This document shows positions 58,308 to 64,000 of a stretch of DNA of 64,000 nucleotides, in pieces. Under the pieces are notes generated by a model, which had not been told where the DNA came from, made no database searches, and saw only the letters and a list, made by a program, of their open reading frames with translations. The first letter of the stretch is position 1. Every line of letters starts with the position of its first letter. Source of the DNA: an uncultured Paraprevotella sp. (GTDB lineage Bacteria; Bacteroidota; Bacteroidia; Bacteroidales; Bacteroidaceae); assembly GCA_944321365.1 (NCBI GenBank), contig CALULA010000003.1, positions 62,001-126,000 on the forward strand, read 5' to 3'. Position numbers and translations under genes: made by a program.

Positions 58308-59564
58308 TCAGGATGCCGGAGTGCGGACCGATGGTGCCTTATCGGTCGGAATGGGGCGTACGTCCGGCAGGAACACGGCAATGATGCCCAGCAATGGCAG
58401 CCATGTACTGACTCTGAAAATGAATTCGATGCTGGTCCGGTCGGCCAGCCAGCCGAAAAATGCGGACCCGATTCCGCCCAGCCCGAACATGAGGCCGAAG
58501 AAAATGCCGGCGATCATGCCCACTTTGTCCGGCTTGAGGTCGGTGGCATAGACTACGATGGCCGAAAAAGCCGAAGCGATGATCAGGCCGGACAGAATGG
58601 CCATGCTGATGGTCCAGAACAGATTGAGATAAGGCAGGGCCAGGGTGAAAGGAGCCGCGCCGAGGATGGAGAACAGAATGACGTATTTCCGTCCGTAACG
58701 GTCGCCCATGAAACCGCCGAGCAAGGTGCCGATGGCGAAAGCGGCCAGATAGGCAAAGAGGCAGAGCTGCGACTGTTGTGCGGTGATGCCGAATCGCTCC
58801 ATGAGGAAGAAGGTGAAATAGCTCGTCATGCAGGCGTTGAAAAAATACTTGGAGAAAATCATCAGAACGAGGATGGTCAGTGCGGCGTTTACGGTCCGCG
58901 GTGAAAGCCGGGCCGTTGCAGGGGCCTGCCTGTTGCGGCTTGCCGTTTTGACTTTCGTGAGTATCAGACTGTACCATCCGCCTATTCGCGTGAGCAGGAA
59001 CGAGGCGAGCAGGGCAGCCAGTGCGAACCATGCCACGGCGTGTTGCCCGTAGGGCATTACGATCAGGGCGGCCAGCAGCGGTCCGATGGCACTTCCGCCG
59101 TTGCCGCCGACCTGAAAGATGGATTGCGCCAGGCTCTTTTTGCCGCCGGATGCGAGTTGTGCCACCCGCGAGGCTTCCGGATGGAAAACAGACGAGCCGC
59201 AGCCGATCAAAGCCACTGAGCATAGCAGCGGCAGAAAGTCAGGGGCGAAAGCCAGGGCGATCAGGCCTGTCAGCGTGAAACACATGCCGATGGCCAGTGA
59301 GTAGGGGCGTGGATGCCGGTCGGCATATTGCCCGACGAAAGGCTGAAGCACGGACGAAGTGATCTGGAACACCAGCGTGATGACGCCTATTTGTGCGAAA
59401 GTGAAGCTGAATTTGTCTTTCAGCAGCGGATAGAGTGCCGGAATGACAGATTGGATCATGTCGTTCAGCAGATGGCAGATGCCCATGGTGAACAGGATGG
59501 CGTATGATGTTCCCTCAACGAGATGCGGTCGGCCTTTGATGCCGTTCCATACTTTGCTTGTCAT
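58308..59564 (-). CDS. MFS exporter, fosmidomycin-resistance (Fsr) type
   Basis: A 418-residue, 12-helix major facilitator. The N-terminal half has the G-I-C-H-L-L-N-D-M-I-Q-S segment (about 28-39) and Q-Y-A-D-R-H-P-R-P (about 79-87), and a central S-S-V-F-H-P-E-A-S segment, all characteristic of the Fsr group. A second half-motif G-D-R-Y-G-R-K is near 293. These exporters can pump fosmidomycin and possibly phosphonate-like compounds; the real substrate here is unknown. The ATG at 59564 is chosen because the alternative at 59588 lies in the -7 box TATCTTTG (59593-59586). Confidence 0.87.
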   Translation of the reverse strand: MTSKVWNGIKGRPHLVEGTSYAILFTMGICHLLNDMIQSVIPALYPLLKDKFSFTFAQIGVITLVFQITSSVLQPFVGQYADRHPRPYSLAIGMCFTLTGLIALAFAPDFLPLLCSVALIGCGSSVFHPEASRVAQLASGGKKSLAQSIFQVGGNGGSAIGPLLAALIVMPYGQHAVAWFALAALLASFLLTRIGGWYSLILTKVKTASRNRQAPATARLSPRTVNAALTILVLMIFSKYFFNACMTSYFTFFLMERFGITAQQSQLCLFAYLAAFAIGTLLGGFMGDRYGRKYVILFSILGAAPFTLALPYLNLFWTISMAILSGLIIASAFSAIVVYATDLKPDKVGMIAGIFFGLMFGLGGIGSAFFGWLADRTSIEFIFRVSTWLPLLGIIAVFLPDVRPIPTDKAPSVRTPAS

Positions 59565-59729
59565 ATAATCTTGTTTTTGCGGTTGCAAAGATACGCTGTT
59601 TTTATCGGTGTTCCATCCGTTCGGATTCGTTTTTGACGTAAACGAAAGGAAAACATGTACTTTTAGAATATTATAACACGCAAATGTTTTGTGTTAAGGA
59701 AAGAATCTTTTTATTTGCAGGAGCAGAAC

Positions 59730-59756
59730 ATGAAATTAAACTTAGTGCGACTATGA
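59730..59756 (+). CDS. Possible leader peptide overlapping the macroglobulin start (8 codons)
   Basis: An AGGAG sequence (59719-59723) precedes ATG at 59730, which opens M-K-L-N-L-V-R-L and stops with TGA at 59754-59756. That stop overlaps the next gene's ATG (ATGA). The Shine-Dalgarno match and the 4-bp overlap suggest translational coupling, but the frame is very short. Confidence 0.4.
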   Translation: MKLNLVRL

Positions 59757-62700
59757 AAAAGAAGATATGGTGTCTGGCCGGACTTTTTGCCTTTTTGTGC
59801 TTCACGGTGGAGGGGCGGGCGGAAAGTTACGACGCCCTTTGGCAGAAAGTGAAACAGTATGAAAAGCGCGACTTGCCGAAGTCGGCCCTCAAGGTGGTGG
59901 AACAGATTGCCGGCAAGGCCGGGCGCGAACAGCATAAGGGACAGCGTATGGCAGCCCTGCTCTACGGGTGCAGGCTGCGGCAGGCCGTGGTGCCGGACAG
60001 CTTCTATACGGATATCCTGAAACTGGAGAGGCTGAAAAGACGGGCTTCCGATGAGGTGGAACGGGCCGTGCTGGCCTCTGTCTTAGGGGAGTTGTATGAT
60101 GAGAATTCCGGTCGGAACCGCAATAACAGTCAGCGTACGGATGCCCATCCCGACAGTTTGCGCGAATGGTCTGCAGCGCAGTTCCGCAAGGCCTCAGCGG
60201 ATAATTATGCCCTGTCCATGGCGCATCCGGCATTATTGGCCGAGGCCAAAGCAGCGGATTATATGCCTTTTGTGGAACGGGGGGCGGATGCATCCTGTTT
60301 TGACGGTGATTTACTGAACGTCATCGGCAGGCGTGCGGCGCAGTCTTGTGAAGGAAACGGGCGTGAGGCTGTTCAGACATCGAATGCATATTACGGGCAG
60401 ATGCTGTCGGTCTATCGGCAACGCGGGAACCGCGAGGCGGAACTGTTCTTGTCGTTGGATTCACTTTCCGGGTGTGTCCCATCGGAGAGGGAGTCGCTGC
60501 GGAATGCATATTGGGAACAATGGACGGGCGGAGACCGTAAGGAACGGGAGCAGATAGAGCTTCGGTCTGATTATTATAAGCGTTACCGACAGTTGCTCTC
60601 ACAGTTCGGCGACCTGCCTGTAGCGGCAGAGGTCTATATGGATTTGCTGGAACTGCAAGTGACCGACTCGTTGAAATACCGGTGGGCTGAGGAAGGTTAT
60701 GCAAGGTATAAGACTTATCCTCGTGCCAAAGATTTGTTGAACAGTCAGCGGGAACTGGAGGCAGCGGACTTTTCTCTTTCATTCCCGCCGGAATGCAGTC
60801 CGGAGGTGCCGTTCCAGGGTGTGGTGAGGCACCGGAACCTGTCCGGTGTGACGTTGCATTGGTATTTGTTGCCGGATGGTGTTCCCCAAGGAAAGGAAGC
60901 CGAACAGTTCCGCAAGGACCGCCGTGCGTATGCGAAATCGCATGGACGTCTGCAGAAAACGCAGCAGCTGGATTGGGAATCGCAGCCTGTGTGGCGTACG
61001 GTGGAAGATACATTCGCCTTGTCGGCTCCCGGTGTGGGATACTATGTCATCATCGGTGAAGCCGCAGGAGTGAAGTTTACGAAGAATGAAATGTGGGCCG
61101 ATTGTCGTTCCACTCGTCTGGATTTGGTCCGCAGCGTGTTGCCAGACAGCGTCTGTCTTTGCACGGTGGTGGACAGAAAGAGCGGAAGCCCGGTAGAGGG
61201 AGCCACGGTGGAATGGTGGAGAAACGAGATGAAAATCTTCTCGGTCCGGACGGATGCCGAGGGAAAGGCCCGCTGGCAGGCTGGCGGATACCTGCGGAAA
61301 CACCCTTCACATGGCAGCTTCGGCATACATTATTATAAGGGGGATGACCGATGTAATCTGGGCGGAACGTGTTCCATCGGGACGGTGTTCTACGAAAACA
61401 CGGGAATGAATGAGGAGATTCGGCTGTATACAGACCGTTCAATCTACCGGCCGGGGCAGACGGTCCATGTCGGCGGATTGTGCATGGCAGGTCGTAATGG
61501 CGAAGAAAAAGCGGTACCGGGGCGCAAAGTGACGCTGACTCTGTGTGACCCGAACCGGAAGAATGTGGCAGAACGGACGGTGCAAAGCGATGAGATGGGA
61601 GCTTTTTCCGAGTCTTTCACCTTGCCGGTGAACGGCCTGTCGGGGCTTTATTACGTACAGACGGAAAGAGGGCGTGTGGATTTCACGGTAGAGGAATACA
61701 AACGACCCACGTTTGAAGTCCGGTTGGATGAGGTGGACGACTGTCTGCAGTCCGGCGGAGACACCTTGCGGCTGACGGGTGAGGCCGTGAATTATAACGG
61801 CGTTCCGGTGCGTGATGCGCGTGTGTCGGCTACGACATCTGTTTCACGTTGGCTTTATGCCGCCAGACCGGAAGAGGGGGAGAGTCCTTTGGATACGGTC
61901 TACACGGACCGCGAGGGACGCTTTGTGCTGTATGTTCCTGTGCGGCAGACAGACCGTCCGGGCGTGTGGCGCGGATTGCGTCAGCTGGTGGAGGTGTCTG
62001 TGCTGAGTGCTGCGGGTGAAACGCAGACCGCCAGAACATCTTTCCCTTTGACGAAAGACGGACTGCAATTGTCGCTGGAGTTGCCTGCCGACAAGCTGAT
62101 GAAGGACAGTCTGCCCGCCTTTACGGTGTGGGTGAGGAGCAGCACCGGTTCATTGTGGAAAGATACCGTGACGGTGACGGGCGACATTTATCACACGCCA
62201 GTGGGAAAACCTAAAGAGAAAGTGCTTTCCGGCATTCACTTTCCTGCTAACCGGGCGGTGCGGTTGGCTGAGTGCGCCGTCCTGCCCTCCGGCTGCTATG
62301 AGTTGGCCGTCCGGGCTGTGGCGGAAGGCGATACGGCGGAAGCGGTGCGTCCGTTCACGCTCTTCAGTTTGTCCGACACGCGTCCGGCTGACGGCGTTAC
62401 GGCATGGTTCCACTGTGTGAACGACACGGTGGCACCGGGGCGTCCGGCCCGTCTGATGGTGGGGAGCGCGGCCGACAGCGTGTCGCTCTACTATATGCTG
62501 TTCTGTGAGAGCCGCATTGTGGAAGAAAAGTTAGTCCATTTTTCCGACTCGATACTGCATTTCGTTTATCCGGAGGTGCCCGCCGGGGCCGATGGCCTGC
62601 AAGCCCTGTTCTATTTCGTCAAGAACGGGGAGTGCCACACCTACAGCCAGCATCTGGTGCTGCGGAAACCAGACCGTGGGTTACGCCTGTCGTGGGTGAC

Positions 62701-64000
62701 GTTCCGCGACCGCCTGCAGCCCGGCGCGGAGGAGACATGGAGGCTCCGTGTGACTTTGCCTGACGGACGGCCTGCACCGGCGCAGCTGATGTCCGTGCTT
62801 TATGATGCTTCGCTGGACGGCATCAAACCCCACGCATGGCATTGGCCGCAGTGGTTCAACTATTCATTGCCCAATGTGTCCGTCGGTAAGTTCTGGTGGT
62901 ATGGCGGGAGCACGATGTCTTATGATGCCCCGGTGCGTTATCTGACGGTGAAAGGTCTGAGCTTTGACCGTTTCGACCCCGTCGCGCTTTCCTGGCGGTA
63001 TTGGGGCGGAAACACCGTGGCTATTGTTGAAGAAGTGTTTTGCGGCACGCAGCGTGCTGGTAATCTGATAATGGGCAAGGCGGCTCCGCGCAGCCTGATG
63101 GCACCTGCCGATGCGGAACAGGCCATGGTGGCGGATGAGGCTTCCGCCACGGCCGGAACGGGCGGAGCGGACGGCGGGGAACCGGGAGAGGGTGAGGCAC
63201 GGCCGGCCCGTAGTGACATGCGCGGTGACTTGCAGGAGACGGCTTTCTTCTATCCCCGGCTGATGGCGGATTCCGCCGGTGTGGTGACTCTGCATTTCAC
63301 GTTGCCCGAAGGGCTGACCACGTGGAAGTTCATGGCCTTGGCGCATACTGCAGACATGCATGCGGCTACGTTCACCGACGAGGTGGTGGCGCAGAAAGAA
63401 GTGATGGCGCAGCTGAACCTGCCGCGTTTCGTACGGATGGGCGACCGCGCCACGCTGACGGCCTCGCTTTTTAACCTGACAGGAAAGGCGTTGGACGGCA
63501 CGGTGACGATGGAAGTGTTCGACCCCGCGACGGAAAAGACACTTTGGCGGGAATCTCTCAACGTCAGCCTGAGTGAGGATACGGTGGTGAACTTTGTATA
63601 TGAACCCACCGGAGAGGTCACTCTTCCTGCATGCCGGGTCATGTTCGAGGCGGATGACTATGCCGATGGCGAACAACGCTATCTGCCTGTTCTGGAAGAT
63701 AAGGAGTGGCTGACACAGACGTTGCCTTTCATGGTCTCGCATGCGGGCGATACCGTGGTGAATCTGGAACGGCTCTTCCAGCAGAACCATCCGGACGCCG
63801 ATGCCCGGCGACTGACCGTAGACTACACGGTCCGTCCGCTTTGGTATGCCGTGCAGGCTTTGCCGTCCGTATTGCAGCCGCAGACAGACGATGCATTGTC
63901 ACTGGGCGCCGCCTATTATGCTTCTGTATTGTCTACAAGGCTGGCTGGCCGGTATCCGCAGATCAAAACGGCGTTGGCGGCTTGGCGGCAGGACGGTGGC
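59753..64000 (+). CDS. Alpha-2-macroglobulin-like protein (partial, continues past the window)
   Basis: An open frame of 1416 codons with no stop before the window ends. A signal peptide (about 1-23, no lipobox) leads into a helical region. A macroglobulin MG2-type domain is marked by Y-T-D-R-S-I-Y-R-P-G-Q-T-V (about 558-570), further beta domains follow, and the alpha-2-macroglobulin core starts near 1155 (E-T-A-F-F-Y-P-R-L ... P-E-G-L-T-T-W-K-F). A Gly/Glu/Ala-rich linker (about 1125-1150) precedes it. Bacterial members trap proteases in the periplasm or at the surface; whether a C-x-E-Q thioester exists cannot be told here. A possible weak promoter is at 59688-59717. Confidence 0.88.
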   Translation, partial: MKKKIWCLAGLFAFLCFTVEGRAESYDALWQKVKQYEKRDLPKSALKVVEQIAGKAGREQHKGQRMAALLYGCRLRQAVVPDSFYTDILKLERLKRRASDEVERAVLASVLGELYDENSGRNRNNSQRTDAHPDSLREWSAAQFRKASADNYALSMAHPALLAEAKAADYMPFVERGADASCFDGDLLNVIGRRAAQSCEGNGREAVQTSNAYYGQMLSVYRQRGNREAELFLSLDSLSGCVPSERESLRNAYWEQWTGGDRKEREQIELRSDYYKRYRQLLSQFGDLPVAAEVYMDLLELQVTDSLKYRWAEEGYARYKTYPRAKDLLNSQRELEAADFSLSFPPECSPEVPFQGVVRHRNLSGVTLHWYLLPDGVPQGKEAEQFRKDRRAYAKSHGRLQKTQQLDWESQPVWRTVEDTFALSAPGVGYYVIIGEAAGVKFTKNEMWADCRSTRLDLVRSVLPDSVCLCTVVDRKSGSPVEGATVEWWRNEMKIFSVRTDAEGKARWQAGGYLRKHPSHGSFGIHYYKGDDRCNLGGTCSIGTVFYENTGMNEEIRLYTDRSIYRPGQTVHVGGLCMAGRNGEEKAVPGRKVTLTLCDPNRKNVAERTVQSDEMGAFSESFTLPVNGLSGLYYVQTERGRVDFTVEEYKRPTFEVRLDEVDDCLQSGGDTLRLTGEAVNYNGVPVRDARVSATTSVSRWLYAARPEEGESPLDTVYTDREGRFVLYVPVRQTDRPGVWRGLRQLVEVSVLSAAGETQTARTSFPLTKDGLQLSLELPADKLMKDSLPAFTVWVRSSTGSLWKDTVTVTGDIYHTPVGKPKEKVLSGIHFPANRAVRLAECAVLPSGCYELAVRAVAEGDTAEAVRPFTLFSLSDTRPADGVTAWFHCVNDTVAPGRPARLMVGSAADSVSLYYMLFCESRIVEEKLVHFSDSILHFVYPEVPAGADGLQALFYFVKNGECHTYSQHLVLRKPDRGLRLSWVTFRDRLQPGAEETWRLRVTLPDGRPAPAQLMSVLYDASLDGIKPHAWHWPQWFNYSLPNVSVGKFWWYGGSTMSYDAPVRYLTVKGLSFDRFDPVALSWRYWGGNTVAIVEEVFCGTQRAGNLIMGKAAPRSLMAPADAEQAMVADEASATAGTGGADGGEPGEGEARPARSDMRGDLQETAFFYPRLMADSAGVVTLHFTLPEGLTTWKFMALAHTADMHAATFTDEVVAQKEVMAQLNLPRFVRMGDRATLTASLFNLTGKALDGTVTMEVFDPATEKTLWRESLNVSLSEDTVVNFVYEPTGEVTLPACRVMFEADDYADGEQRYLPVLEDKEWLTQTLPFMVSHAGDTVVNLERLFQQNHPDADARRLTVDYTVRPLWYAVQALPSVLQPQTDDALSLGAAYYASVLSTRLAGRYPQIKTALAAWRQDGG

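Noticed and set aside
61840..61849. parS site (TGTTTCACGT)
   Set aside because: Only half of the 16-bp palindrome is present and it lies inside the macroglobulin coding region.

Overview
The window is core chromosome of a Bacteroidales bacterium (phylum Bacteroidota) with a base composition near 50% GC. The evidence is the Bacteroidota-type promoters (a -33 TTTG or TTG about 20 bp before a -7 TAnnTTTG box, seen upstream of many genes), few Shine-Dalgarno sequences, type IX secretion (T9SS) genes, a carboxypeptidase-regulatory/outer-membrane barrel protein, DUF3822, DUF4834 and DUF5683 proteins, and typical Bacteroidales neighbourhoods (psd-pssA-dnaE-trxA, rsfS-ftsH-cdsA, parA-parB-DUF5683-mltD-relA, surE-lpxB). 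The genus cannot be settled from the sequence alone. There is no transposase, integrase, phage gene, CRISPR array or rRNA.

Layout. 1-4.4 kb (minus): yraN-birA-pyrH, then a 435-bp gap with a large hairpin, then frr-rsgA-nfeD-(floA). 4.8-12 kb: tadA; psd-pssA-DUF4834 (phosphatidylethanolamine synthesis); dnaE, trxA and a small acidic protein. 12.3-13 kb: aquaporin. 13.2-20.7 kb (minus): aroA, a CC..H..C protein, a zinc/manganese-type ABC permease, porW/sprE, porX and tsaE in one tightly spaced run. 20.8 kb: tRNA-Pro. 21-26.5 kb: aroB with a GH43 glycosidase, and an outer-membrane barrel protein. 26.7-34.6 kb: cardiolipin synthase, rsmD, DUF3822, a conserved unknown, a RecD-like helicase and alaS. 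34.7-45.2 kb: a MerR regulator, then a nine-gene minus-strand run parA-parB-DUF5683-mltD-relA followed by four accessory genes (a T9SS-sorted mini-protein, a 699-residue secreted protein and two secreted paralogues). 45.4-50.7 kb: surE-lpxB against rsfS-ftsH-cdsA. 50.9-51.1 kb: two tRNA-Gln genes. 51.5-64 kb: a DUF349 protein, corA with a structured leader, rsmA, a YbhN-type membrane protein, pepD, an Fsr-type MFS exporter and the first 1416 codons of an alpha-2-macroglobulin-like protein.

The most unusual signal is a dispersed intergenic repeat. Five separate gaps each carry three copies of the palindrome CTTGCGCAAG spaced exactly 22 bp start to start, about two helical turns. Four of the five lie between convergent gene ends. 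The second notable item is the secreted-protein cassette at 35.1-39.2 kb attached to the end of the parAB-relA run. It includes two genes sharing a near-identical 328-bp segment followed by unrelated C-terminal halves, and it lies about 20 kb from porX and porW, which act in T9SS.
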